DNA of 24,016 bases, taken from contig JAIRMS010000044.1 of the NCBI GenBank assembly GCA_031258475.1, positions 1-24,016 on the forward strand. The letters run 5' to 3'. Below the pieces are notes generated by a model. The model was given only the letters and a program-made list of their open reading frames with translations. It ran no database searches and was not told the origin of the DNA. Of this stretch, positions 14,904 through 24,016 are shown in pieces. Made by a program: the position numbers and the translations under genes. Source of the DNA: Holosporaceae bacterium. GTDB lineage: Bacteria > Pseudomonadota > Alphaproteobacteria > UBA3830. Position 1 is the stretch's first letter; every line of letters starts with the position of its first letter.

Positions 14904-17900
14904 TCAGGTGGATGGCACGTCATTTTCACCTGAGGAAATCGCTCCCGTTTCCACGACATTGCCGGATAGAGCCGCGGCGTCCCTGGCCATGGCAATCTTT
15001 CGGATTTTACCGATTACAAACCCCGTGCCGGCCGGAATCAGTCTTCCAACAAGAACATTTTCTTTTAGTCCGCTCAGTTTATCAATTCTTCCGGTGATGG
15101 CCGCTTCAGTAAGAACGCGGGTCGTCTCCTGGAACGAGGCTGCGGAGATAAACGATCTCGTCTGCAGAGACGCTTTGGTGATGCCCTGCAGCACCGGATG
15201 AGCAACTGCCGGGATTCCACCCTCTTTGACGACTCTTTCGTTTTCTTTCTCAAAGTCCAGACGATCCACCTGCTCGCCGGCCAGGAAGGTGCTGTCTCCC
15301 GGAGTGGATACCTTCACCTTCTGCAGCATCTGTCTTACTATGATTTCAATGTGTTTGTCGTTGATTTTAACACCCTGGAGACGGTAAACATCCTGAATTT
15401 CGTTCACAAGGTACTCGGCCAACGCTTCCAGTCCTAGAACCTGCAAAATATCGTGGGGAGCTTTATTCCCCTCGATCAAAACATCTCCCCTGGCGACAAT
15501 ATCGCCCTCCTTAACAGCAACCTGCCTCCACCGCGGAACCAGATATTCAATTGGTTCAAGATTCTCGTCGTCCGGATGAACGATGACTCTTCTTTTGCCC
15601 TTATAATCCTTACCAAATTCAATTCGACCGTCGCATTCGCTTATGATCGCAGGATCTTTCGGAACTCTTGCCTCAAACAGTTCGGAAACCCGGGGCAGAC
15701 CACCGGTGATATCCTTCGTTTTTGAAGATTCCCTTGGAATACGAGCCAGAATATCGCCAACTTTGATTCGGCTTTCGTTTTTGACTGAAATAATGGAATC
15801 CACCGATAGGAAATACCTTACCTCCTGGCCGTTCGGCAATAAAATAGGATTGCCGGCATCGTCTTTCAAAATAATTCGCGGCTTTAATTCCGTGTAACGG
15901 GCCTGCTGAAACCAATCCGACACAACATAGGTGGAAACGCCGGTGGATTCGTCGACGGTCTCCTTCAGAGAAACGCCCTCGATCAGATCCACATACTGGG
16001 CTATGCCTTCTCTTTCGCTGATTACCGGAGAAGTAAACGGATCCCAACTGGCTAATTTATTACCTTTGGTGACTTCTTCTTTGTTTTTAACATATAACCT
16101 GGAGCCGTAGGGCACCTTGTAGTTTGCCCTTTCCTTCCCGTTTGCGTCGAGAATGATAATTTCAGTGTTGCGATTCATAACGATTCTTTGCCCTTCGCTA
16201 TTCTCCACGGTTCTCTCTCCACGCAGGGAAATAGTGCCATCGTAGGTCGCATCGATGGAGGACGTTTCCGTTCCCTTTTGGGCCGTGCCTCCTATGTGGA
16301 ACGTACGCATGGTGAGCTGCGTTCCAGGTTCGCCGATGGATTGGGCGGCAATAACCCCAACAGCCTCGCCAATGTTGACTTTTTTGCCCCGCGCCAGATC
16401 GCGACCATAGCAGTTGGCGCAGATGCCTTCTTTACATTCACAGGTGAGAACGGATCTAATGCGAACCTCGTTTATTCCGGCTTTTTCAACTTTTCTTACC
16501 GCCTCTTCGTCGATTAATCCTCCGGCCGGTACGATTATTTTTTCGGTCGAAGGATCAACAATATCATCGACGGTTGTTCTGCCGAGTATTCTTTCGGTTA
16601 GAGAAGAAATAACGTCCCCTCCGGAAATTATGTCTTTAACTACTATGCCATTTTTGGTTCCACAATCGTCTTTCACGATTACGCAGTCTTGGGCAACATC
16701 CACAAGACGACGTGTCAGATATCCTGAGTTCGCCGTCTTAAGGGCCGTGTCCGCCATACCTTTTCTAGCTCCGTGGGTGGAGGTGAAGTACTCTAGAACC
16801 GTGAGCCCTTCTTTGAAATTTGAAATAATTGGAGTCTCGATGATTTCTCCCGACGGCTTCGCCATTAACCCGCGCATTCCAGCCACCTGACGCATTTGGG
16901 CGATGGAACCCCTGGCTCCGGAATGGGCCATCATATACATCGCGTTTACTGGTTTACCAACTTCTAGCTTCGAAACCTGTTTCATCATGGAATCGGCGAC
17001 TTTGTCACTGCACACGGCCCACGCATCGACGACTTTGTTATAGCGCTCTCCGTAGGTGATCAACCCGTCCATGTACTGTTTTTCGTATTCGGAAACAGTT
17101 TTTTGGGTGGCGTTCACAATTTCTTTCTTTTGAGAAGGCACGACCAAATCGTCCTTGCCGTAGGAAATGCCGGATTTAGTCGAGTACAAAAATCCTATAT
17201 CCTTTAGTTTATCCGCAAAAATTACCGTGCTTTTCTGTCCGCAAACATGGTATACCCTCTCAATAACAGTTGCCAATTCCTTGTTGGTTAGCAGTCGATT
17301 GATTAGGCTAAATTCTATTTCCGGATGTTGAGGCAACAGTTGCGAAAGAATCATACGTCCCGGAGTGGTGTCAACTGTAAATGCTTTTGTTGCTCCGTCT
17401 TTTTGAATCTGACAATATCGCGCTTTTATTTTGGCATGGAGACTGACGATTTTACTCTCCAGGGCGTGCTCAATTTCTCCAATGGATGAGAAAATCATTC
17501 CTTCGCCCGGCTCTCCTTCCCTTTCCAAGGTAAGATAGTAGATTCCAAGAATGATATCCTTCGTCGGGAGAATAATCGGCTTACCACTGGACGGACTTAG
17601 AATATTATTTGTCGACATCATAAGAACGCGGGATTCCAATTGAGCTTCCAGAGATAGTGGAATATGAACCGCCATTTGATCGCCGTCGAAGTCCGCGTTA
17701 AACGCCGTACAAACCAGCGGATGCAGTCTAATGGCCTTCCCCTCCACAAGAACAGGCTCGAAAGCTTGAATACCCAATCTATGAAGCGTAGGCGCACGAT
17801 TCAGTAACACAGGATGTTCTTTTATGACCTCGTCTAGGATATCCCAAACCTCGGATCGCTCTTTCTCCACCATGCGTTTGGCCGCTTTTAGTGTCGTGGC

Positions 17901-19076
17901 AAGCCCATACCTTTCCAATCTCGAATAAATGAACGGCTGGAAGAGTTCCAGGGCCATTTTTTTAGGAATACCACATTGATGTAATTTTAGCTCTGGACCG
18001 ACGACGATAACCGAACGTCCCGAGTAATCCACTCGCTTTCCAAGCAAATTTTGGCGGAAACGTCCCTGTTTGCCTTTTAGCATGTCGGACAGCGACTTCA
18101 GCGGACGCTTTCCAGTGCCGACAATCACCCTTCCGCGACAACCGTTATCGAACAATGCGTCAACAGCTTCCTGAAGCATTCTTTTTTCATTTTTTACGAT
18201 AATGTCCGGAGCTTTCAGTTCCAACAGCCTCTTTAGACGATTATTTCTATTGATCACACGACGATAAAGATCATTCAGATCTGAAGTCGCGAACCTTCCA
18301 CCGTCCAGTGGCACCAGCGGACGCAATTCCGGAGGAATAACCGGAAGACACTCCAAGATCATCCACTCCGGACGAATATTCGACTCTAAAAACGACTCGA
18401 CCAATTTCAGTCTTTTCACGATGCGGCGACGCTTTATGTCGGAGCTTATTGTTTTTAGCTCAATTCTAAGTCTGTCTTTTTCTCCTTTTAGATCCATTTG
18501 GGCCAGTATCGCGCGCAGCGCCTCCGCGCCTATGCCAGCGCTGAAGGCGTCCTCGCCGAAATCATCCTGGGCCTTGTAATATTCTTCCTCGGAAAGCAAT
18601 TGATATTGCTTCAATGAAGTTATGCCAGGATCCGTGACCACATAGCTTTCAAAATACAGCACTTTTTCCATTTCGCTGGAAGTCATATCAAGCAACAGAG
18701 CTATTCGACTTGGCGGAGACTTGGTGAACCAGATGTGAGCGACCGGCGATGCAAGCTCGATATGCCCCATGCGCTCTCTTCTAACTTTCGAAAGAGTAAC
18801 CTCAACTCCGCATTTCTCGCATATTACGCCGCGATATTTCATGCGCTTATATTTTCCGCACAGGCATTCGTAGTCTTTTACAGGGCCGAATATGCGAGAA
18901 CAGAACAGGCCGTCTCTTTCCGGTTTAAAAGTCCTGTAATTGATGGTTTCCGGTTTTTTTACCTCGCCAAAAGACCATGATCTTATTCTTTCTGGACTGG
19001 AAACCGATACTTTAATTGAATCGAAACTATTTAAATTGCCAACCTGCCCAAAAATTCTCTGTAACTGATTTGTCAT
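14904..19076 (-). CDS. rpoC: DNA-directed RNA polymerase subunit beta'
   Basis: This is the catalytic clamp subunit of RNA polymerase, 1390 residues, close to the usual alphaproteobacterial length. It starts MTNQLQRIFGQVGNLNSFDS. The first zinc site has Cys71, 73, 86 and 89 (CLCGKYKRMKYRGVICEKCG). The catalytic loop NADFDGDQMAVHIPLS begins at Asn460, so the magnesium-binding aspartates are 462, 464 and 466. The second zinc site uses Cys in DDCGTKNG and in CECKEGICANCYGRD. AHSGARGSIAQMRQVAGMRGL and GEPGTQLTMRTFHIGG match the bridge-helix and trigger-loop regions. The ATG lies 21 nt after the rpoB stop behind AAGAAAGA, so the genes form one operon. It appears intact. Confidence 0.99.
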   Translation of the reverse strand: MTNQLQRIFGQVGNLNSFDSIKVSVSSPERIRSWSFGEVKKPETINYRTFKPERDGLFCSRIFGPVKDYECLCGKYKRMKYRGVICEKCGVEVTLSKVRRERMGHIELASPVAHIWFTKSPPSRIALLLDMTSSEMEKVLYFESYVVTDPGITSLKQYQLLSEEEYYKAQDDFGEDAFSAGIGAEALRAILAQMDLKGEKDRLRIELKTISSDIKRRRIVKRLKLVESFLESNIRPEWMILECLPVIPPELRPLVPLDGGRFATSDLNDLYRRVINRNNRLKRLLELKAPDIIVKNEKRMLQEAVDALFDNGCRGRVIVGTGKRPLKSLSDMLKGKQGRFRQNLLGKRVDYSGRSVIVVGPELKLHQCGIPKKMALELFQPFIYSRLERYGLATTLKAAKRMVEKERSEVWDILDEVIKEHPVLLNRAPTLHRLGIQAFEPVLVEGKAIRLHPLVCTAFNADFDGDQMAVHIPLSLEAQLESRVLMMSTNNILSPSSGKPIILPTKDIILGIYYLTLEREGEPGEGMIFSSIGEIEHALESKIVSLHAKIKARYCQIQKDGATKAFTVDTTPGRMILSQLLPQHPEIEFSLINRLLTNKELATVIERVYHVCGQKSTVIFADKLKDIGFLYSTKSGISYGKDDLVVPSQKKEIVNATQKTVSEYEKQYMDGLITYGERYNKVVDAWAVCSDKVADSMMKQVSKLEVGKPVNAMYMMAHSGARGSIAQMRQVAGMRGLMAKPSGEIIETPIISNFKEGLTVLEYFTSTHGARKGMADTALKTANSGYLTRRLVDVAQDCVIVKDDCGTKNGIVVKDIISGGDVISSLTERILGRTTVDDIVDPSTEKIIVPAGGLIDEEAVRKVEKAGINEVRIRSVLTCECKEGICANCYGRDLARGKKVNIGEAVGVIAAQSIGEPGTQLTMRTFHIGGTAQKGTETSSIDATYDGTISLRGERTVENSEGQRIVMNRNTEIIILDANGKERANYKVPYGSRLYVKNKEEVTKGNKLASWDPFTSPVISEREGIAQYVDLIEGVSLKETVDESTGVSTYVVSDWFQQARYTELKPRIILKDDAGNPILLPNGQEVRYFLSVDSIISVKNESRIKVGDILARIPRESSKTKDITGGLPRVSELFEARVPKDPAIISECDGRIEFGKDYKGKRRVIVHPDDENLEPIEYLVPRWRQVAVKEGDIVARGDVLIEGNKAPHDILQVLGLEALAEYLVNEIQDVYRLQGVKINDKHIEIIVRQMLQKVKVSTPGDSTFLAGEQVDRLDFEKENERVVKEGGIPAVAHPVLQGITKASLQTRSFISAASFQETTRVLTEAAITGRIDKLSGLKENVLVGRLIPAGTGFVIGKIRKIAMARDAAALSGNVVETGAISSGENDVPST

Positions 19077-19097
19077 CTCATATCTTTCTTAACTGAT

Positions 19098-22000
19098 CTA
19101 ACTATTTGTTTCAGCGCTACCACTAATCTGATCCTGTTGAAATTCAAAATTCAATCCCAGGCCGCACAGTTCTTTCGTGAGAACATTGAACGACTCCGGA
19201 ATTCCGGGAACGATATTTTCCTCCCCCTTGATGATAGATTCGTAGGCTTTTGTTCTTCCTGTAACATCGTCCGACTTAACCGTCAAAATCTCCTGAAGAG
19301 TATAGGCTGCGCCATATGCCTGAAGCGCCCAAACCTCCATTTCTCCGAATCTCTGCCCTCCGAACTGCGCCTTTCCACCGAGAGGCTGCTGAGTAACCAA
19401 GCTGTAAGGGCCTATGGAACGAGCGTGAATTTTATCATCGACCATATGATGCAGCTTCAGCATATATATGCATCCCACAGTTACTTTTCTATCGAATGGA
19501 ACACCGGTTAGCCCATCTATCAGAGTAACTTGACCGGATCCTTCCAGTCCGCAGCTTTCTAGAATTTTAACGATATCCTCTTCGCGCGCTCCGTCAAAAA
19601 CCGGAGTCGCAACCGGAACGCCATCGATTACATTTGAAGCCAGCTCAGCCACCTCATAGTCGGACATATTATCGATCTCTTTGGAAGTGACGTCCTTAGC
19701 ATAGATGTCCTTCAACTGCTTTCTTAGGCCGACCATAAGAGCGTTTTCAGATTGTACTTTCTCCACAATCTTTCTAATCTTTTTCCCAAGAGCTTTCGAA
19801 GCCCATCCAAGATGAGTTTCTAAGATTTGCCCAACGTTCATTCTCGAAGTAACACCCAGCGGATTCAGAATTATATCCAGAGGAGTCCCATCTTCCATGT
19901 GAGGCATATCTTCAACCGGAACGATTCTCGATACGATGCCTTTGTTTCCGTGTCTGCCAGCCATTTTATCTCCAGGCTGAAGCTTACGTTTATCAGCCAC
20001 GTAAACCTTGACCATCTTGAGGACTCCCGGTGCGAGCTCGTCACCCCTGCGAAGTTTCTCCACTTTTTCGTAGAACCTCTTGTCAAGCCTCGCCACAATT
20101 TCATTGAAGTTGCTATGTAAATTCGCAATATCGGCGGCAACGGTTTTATCGGCAACGACTATCTGCCTCCATTGACCTTTCGTCATTGAATCTAGGTATT
20201 TTTCAGTAACAGCCGCCGTCTTGCCTTTCACAGGAGCCGAAACCACTTTCTGTCCCATCAATTTATCGCGCAACCTATTGTAATACGTCGCTTCAAAGAT
20301 GCTTTTTTCGGTATCCATATCGTTTTTAAAGGACTCGATTTCCTTCTGTTCTATGGCCAAAGCTCTTTCGTCTTTTTCGACTCCACATCTGGAGAAAATC
20401 TTCACGTCCACGATGGTTCCTTTAACCCCCGGAGGTAATCTCAGGGACGAATCTTTCACGTCCGCCGATCTTTCTCCAAATATCGCTCTCAGTAGCTTCT
20501 CTTCCGGAGTCATCATTGTTTCGCCCTTTGGCGTAACTTTTCCGACCAAAATATCGCCGGCCTGAACTTCCGCTCCGATATGAACAATTCCGGCCTCATC
20601 GAGATTTTTCAAAGCATCGTCTGAAACATTTGGAATATCTCTTGTGATTTCCTCATTACCGAGTTTGGTATCTCTGGCCATTATTTCAAACTCTTCTATG
20701 TGGATAGAAGTGAAATGATCGTCCTGCACCAAACGCTCTGAAATAACAATCGCGTCTTCGAACGTATATCCATGCCAGGACATAAACCCGACCACCACGT
20801 TCTGCCCCAGCGCTAGTTCGCCGACGTCCGTGCCGGCTCCATCTGCGATAATGTCATTTGCCTTAACTATGTCGCCCTTTTTTACCAAAGGGATTTGATT
20901 AAGACAGGTGCTCATGTTCGATCTCTGGAACTTCCTCAAATTGTATATGTCCACGCCGACGCCAGAATCGTCTTCGGCTGCACGAATTACTATTCTATTT
21001 GCATCGACCTGATCCACAACGCCATCATGCCTTGCTGTAACCACTATGCCAGAATCGCGAGCCACAACTGCCTCCATTCCGGTTCCGACCAATGGCGCCT
21101 CAGCTCTTATCAACGGCACTGCCTGACGTTGCATGTTTGCTCCCATGAGCGCTCGGCTCGCATCGTCATTTTCCAGGAACGGAATCAAAGAGGCCGCCGT
21201 TGAGATAATTTGCTTGGGGGAAACGTCCATAAAATCGATTGACCCCTTTGCCACGTTAACGAAATCCCCATTTCTTCTACAAAGAACAAGTTCGTCCTTG
21301 AAACTACCATCCGCTGTGACCGAAGCGTTGGCCTGGGCAATCGTGTATTTGCTTTCGTCTACGGCGGAAAGATACACAACCTCATCGGTTACTTCCCCGT
21401 CGATTACTTTTCTATAGGGAGTCTCAATAAAGCCATATCTATTGATCTTCGCAAACACGGCGAGGGAATTAATAAGACCTATATTCTGCCCTTCCGGCGT
21501 TTCGATTGGACATATGCGACCGTAGTGAGTAGGATGCACGTCTCGAACGTCAAATCCGGCTCTATCTCTGGTTAACCCTCCGGGACCCAGCGCCGAAATA
21601 CGCCTTTTATGCGTGACTTCCGCCAGCGGATTGGTTTGATCCATGAATTGTGACAACTGTGATAATTGAAAGAATTCATGAATGGCGGATGATACAGGTT
21701 TCGCATTAATGATGTCGTTCGGAACCGCACTTTCAAGATTCACTGACCCTATACGTTCCTTCACTGCCTTTTCCATGCGAGAGAGGCCCATTCTGAACTG
21801 ATTTTCCATCAATTCTCCGACGGACCTTATTCTTCTATTGGCCAGATTATCTATATCGTCTACCTCGCCAATGCCATCCTTCAACTGATGAAGAATTTTC
21901 ATTATGCGCAGGATATCGTCCTTGGTGAGAATCCCCAAATCCTCCGATTTATCGGAGTTAATTCTGCCGTTCATCTTTACTCTTCCAACGGAGGAAAGGT

Positions 22001-23279
22001 CGTAGCGATCCGGATTGAAAAACATGTTGAAAAACATCTGCTGAGCGTTATCCACGGTCGGCGGCTCTCCGGGACGCATAATTCTGAATATTTCAAACAG
22101 AGCCTCTTCTCTGTTGGAGCATTTATCAGAAACCAAAGTATTCCTGATATACGCTCCCACCTCCACGTGGTCTATATCCAAAACCGAAAATTTAGCATCG
22201 TATTGAATTATTTTTTTTATGAGATCTTCCGATAGCTCGTCTCCACTCTCAGCGATGACAAGACCGTTTGACGGATCTATCACATCCAGAGCACTGTACT
22301 TTCCGATTAGATCGTCCATTCGAACTACCAATTCCTCCAGCCCGTCCTCTTTTAATTTTTTTGCAATTTTAGAGGTGATCTTCTCCCCGGCTGCAACCAC
22401 AACCTTTCCGGTTTTGGCGTCGATCAGATCGTTTTCCAGCTTAACGCCTTTCCACTGATCGATCTCGTATTTTTTGGAAAGCAGTCCTTTTCCGTTATGA
22501 TAAATTTCATAGCTATCGTAAAAATGGGACAGGATTTCTTCCCTATCCATGCCGTGAATTTCCGAAGATTTGAACACTTTGTCCGGATTCTGAGATTTTT
22601 CTTTTTCTGTTCTGGCCGAATCCAGCGCCAGCAGCAAAGTTGATGCGAGAATCTTACGTCTTCTGTCTATTCTTATGTAAATAAGGTCTTTTGCGTCAAA
22701 CTCGATATCCAGCCACGCTCCTTTATATGGGATGATATGAGCGGCGAACAAATACTTTCCCGAGCTGTGACTTTTTCCATTGTCATGATCAAAAAATACT
22801 CCGGGAGAACGTTGCATCTGCGATACCACAACACGCTCTGCTCCATTTATTATGAACGTGCCGTCCTTGGTCATTATTGGCATGTCGCATATGTAGACGT
22901 CCTGCTCTTTGATGTCCCGGATGGATCTTTCTCCGGTTTCGCTGTTGGTCTCCCAAACAATAAGCCTGAATTTTGCCCTCAACGAAGCTGCGTAGGTCAG
23001 TCCTTTGTTTCGACATTCGTCCTCTGGATACTTGGGAGCATCAAAATAATAATCGCAAAAATCCACCTGGGCGCGCCCGGCTACGTCTGTTATCGGAAAG
23101 GCAGAGCGAAAAGCTTCTCTCAATCCGATATCGTTCCTTAAATTTTTCATACCATCGGAGTACAGAAAACTATTGTAGGACAATCTCTGCAGCTCTATGA
23201 GGTTCGGAAGCTCCGTAACCTCTTTAATTCTGCCAAAATTTTTTCTAAACCTTTTTCGCTCAGTGAATGTTCTGATCAT
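19098..23279 (-). CDS. rpoB: DNA-directed RNA polymerase subunit beta
   Basis: This is the second large subunit of RNA polymerase. I set the start at the ATG at 23279 (MIRTFTERKRFRKNFGRI; 1393 residues) because AGAGG lies eight bases upstream; the frame extends only to a TTG at 23297, which has no ribosome site. The rifampicin pocket reads SQLSQFMDQTNPLAEVTHKR then RISALGPGGLTRDRAGF (about residues 540-570) with the wild-type Asp, His and Ser, so sensitivity is expected. PIETPEGQNIGLINSL, GDKMAGRHGNKGIVSRI and GGQRFGEMEVWALQAYGA are intact. Upstream there is no rplL; instead there is an AT-rich spacer and a divergent gene. Confidence 0.99.
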   Translation of the reverse strand: MIRTFTERKRFRKNFGRIKEVTELPNLIELQRLSYNSFLYSDGMKNLRNDIGLREAFRSAFPITDVAGRAQVDFCDYYFDAPKYPEDECRNKGLTYAASLRAKFRLIVWETNSETGERSIRDIKEQDVYICDMPIMTKDGTFIINGAERVVVSQMQRSPGVFFDHDNGKSHSSGKYLFAAHIIPYKGAWLDIEFDAKDLIYIRIDRRRKILASTLLLALDSARTEKEKSQNPDKVFKSSEIHGMDREEILSHFYDSYEIYHNGKGLLSKKYEIDQWKGVKLENDLIDAKTGKVVVAAGEKITSKIAKKLKEDGLEELVVRMDDLIGKYSALDVIDPSNGLVIAESGDELSEDLIKKIIQYDAKFSVLDIDHVEVGAYIRNTLVSDKCSNREEALFEIFRIMRPGEPPTVDNAQQMFFNMFFNPDRYDLSSVGRVKMNGRINSDKSEDLGILTKDDILRIMKILHQLKDGIGEVDDIDNLANRRIRSVGELMENQFRMGLSRMEKAVKERIGSVNLESAVPNDIINAKPVSSAIHEFFQLSQLSQFMDQTNPLAEVTHKRRISALGPGGLTRDRAGFDVRDVHPTHYGRICPIETPEGQNIGLINSLAVFAKINRYGFIETPYRKVIDGEVTDEVVYLSAVDESKYTIAQANASVTADGSFKDELVLCRRNGDFVNVAKGSIDFMDVSPKQIISTAASLIPFLENDDASRALMGANMQRQAVPLIRAEAPLVGTGMEAVVARDSGIVVTARHDGVVDQVDANRIVIRAAEDDSGVGVDIYNLRKFQRSNMSTCLNQIPLVKKGDIVKANDIIADGAGTDVGELALGQNVVVGFMSWHGYTFEDAIVISERLVQDDHFTSIHIEEFEIMARDTKLGNEEITRDIPNVSDDALKNLDEAGIVHIGAEVQAGDILVGKVTPKGETMMTPEEKLLRAIFGERSADVKDSSLRLPPGVKGTIVDVKIFSRCGVEKDERALAIEQKEIESFKNDMDTEKSIFEATYYNRLRDKLMGQKVVSAPVKGKTAAVTEKYLDSMTKGQWRQIVVADKTVAADIANLHSNFNEIVARLDKRFYEKVEKLRRGDELAPGVLKMVKVYVADKRKLQPGDKMAGRHGNKGIVSRIVPVEDMPHMEDGTPLDIILNPLGVTSRMNVGQILETHLGWASKALGKKIRKIVEKVQSENALMVGLRKQLKDIYAKDVTSKEIDNMSDYEVAELASNVIDGVPVATPVFDGAREEDIVKILESCGLEGSGQVTLIDGLTGVPFDRKVTVGCIYMLKLHHMVDDKIHARSIGPYSLVTQQPLGGKAQFGGQRFGEMEVWALQAYGAAYTLQEILTVKSDDVTGRTKAYESIIKGEENIVPGIPESFNVLTKELCGLGLNFEFQQDQISGSAETNS

Positions 23280-23360
23280 ATTCAAAACCTCTGCCAAATT
23301 AACTGAAATAAACTAAAAACTGCGCCAAGCCCAACCCGAAGAACAAAAAACGTAAGCGCC

Positions 23361-23389
23361 AGTATACATTTATAAAAAGCAAAAAACAA
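23361..23389 (-). promoter_or_regulatory. rpoB promoter
   Basis: -35 TTGTTT (23389-23384), a 17-nt spacer, and -10 TATACT (23366-23361). The start would be near 23354, giving a leader of about 75 nt before the rpoB ATG. A second, weaker TTGATA with TATAAA-like sequence lies near 23425-23456. The spacer 23298-23590 otherwise holds only AT-rich sequence. Confidence 0.6.
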
Positions 23390-23590
23390 GCGTTATTTGC
23401 TGTAAGGGCAGAGTCGCCTCATGAAAATTTTTATAAACAAAATATTGAGATATCAACAACAATCCTTATTCCCAATATTTATTTCGACCATGCGAGGCTA
23501 TGAAAATAACGAAAATGGCCCATATTTCAGGCATACAATTTCAGCCCCATAGTTTGGCAAAAAAATCTGCATAATAATTGCAGTTTTTCA

Positions 23591-23619
23591 TTGCATTAAA
23601 TTTTGAAATAATGTATATG
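23591..23619 (+). promoter_or_regulatory. promoter of the Rab-like gene
   Basis: TTGCAT (23591-23596), a 17-nt spacer, and TATATG (23614-23619). The start would be near 23626, about 25 nt before the ATG at 23651. It is divergent from the rpoB promoter. Confidence 0.5.
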
Positions 23620-23650
23620 TTAGAGGTTTTTTAGTTAAGGGATTTTCATC

Positions 23651-24016
23651 ATGGGAAATAGCAAATTTTTTAGTAAGCGTGTTTTATGTACGTTAGCCTT
23701 GTTTTGTTTTGGGGCTACATCTGCAATGCCTAATGCCAAAGTTGTGTTTTTGGGGAGTGAGGAAAAAACTAAGATAATTGAGTTGATTGGAGAAATGGGT
23801 CCTTGTACGGTGGGAGCGGTGTGCGAGGGGTTTCCTTTCCGAGATGTGAAGATTATTTCTGAGGGACGGGAGGTTTGGATCCTGAAGACAGGGAATGGTA
23901 TAACTCTTATGACTTTTCTGATATAAGGCCAATCGTTTCGCCATTTATCAAGCATCGGAGAAGCATCAAATACCTCATATTTCCGCTTTTCAATTCTGCC
24001 ATGGATTTTGTCGATT
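23651..24016 (+). pseudogene. Sec signal plus degenerate Rab/Ras-like GTPase, frameshifted (runs off window)
   Basis: AAGGGA precedes the ATG. Residues 1-25 (SKRVLCTLALFCFGATSA) form a signal peptide with a TSA cleavage site. Then KVVFLGSEEKTKIIELIGEM follows the Rab/Ras P-loop pattern (VVFLGxxxxGKT), with Gly35 and Lys41 kept but the second Gly and the Thr lost. TVGAVCEGFPFRDVKI resembles the switch I strand. The annotated frame stops at 23926. A -1 shift after GTT TGG (at 23877-23878) opens a frame to the window edge reading VWDPEDREWYNSYDFSDIRP, which matches the WDTAGQE-YxS region of Rab proteins. One G therefore seems lost. GTP binding is doubtful. Homology rests on pattern reading only. 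Confidence 0.55.

Noticed and set aside
23280..23297. TTG start of rpoB six codons upstream
   Set aside because: The ATG at 23279 has AGAGG at proper spacing and fits the usual N terminus of the family.

Overview
The window looks like chromosome from an intracellular or host-associated alphaproteobacterium, most likely of the Holosporales/Rickettsiales type. Reasons: RpoB and RpoC are alphaproteobacterial in length and motifs; gene density is low, with long gene-free stretches; short palindromic repeats are dispersed; there is an IS630-type transposase and there are frameshifted genes; amino-acid uptake shows aromatic leader peptides; and several proteins carry Sec signals but no recognisable enzyme domain. 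No database search was possible, so the taxon is an inference.

Layout, left to right. Positions 1-347 hold the 5' part of an IS630-family transposase (minus strand, cut by the window edge), followed by a small orphan gene (390-686, +). Positions 886-5002 (minus strand) hold an ABC importer of the ABC_sub_bind (TrpX-like) type: substrate-binding protein 2, substrate-binding protein 1, ATPase and permease. Each substrate-binding gene has its own promoter and its own leader. The leader of gene 2 encodes an 18-residue peptide ending in a Trp-Trp-Arg-Trp cluster and can fold into a 12-bp long-range helix, the layout of Trp attenuation. The leader of gene 1 encodes a Phe/Tyr-rich peptide. Positions 5310-6245 (+) hold a promoter, a terminator-like hairpin and an orphan secreted protein. 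Positions 6246-6932 are gene-free and carry palindromic repeats.

Positions 6933-8292 (minus) hold an unknown exported coiled-coil protein, broken or frameshifted at a six-base homopolymer. Positions 8793-14348 (minus) encode an 1851-residue protein with a TadE/TadG-like membrane anchor and degenerate von Willebrand-type segments. Inserted in it are a five-box Asp-box (sialidase-like) propeller and beta-helix-like repeats; it is a candidate surface adhesin. Positions 14904-23279 (minus) hold rpoC and rpoB, with a good sigma-70 promoter upstream. They are detached from the usual rplKAJL genes upstream and rpsL-rpsG downstream. At the right edge, 23651 onward (+), a Sec signal peptide is followed by what looks like a decayed Rab/Ras-like GTPase with a one-base frameshift.

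A family of nested palindromic, MITE-like repeats occurs at four intergenic places (about 5.1, 6.7, 8.7 and 14.7 kb). The most notable finding is the pair of tandem paralogous binding proteins whose leaders appear to sense different aromatic amino acids (Trp versus Phe/Tyr) while sharing one permease and one ATPase.
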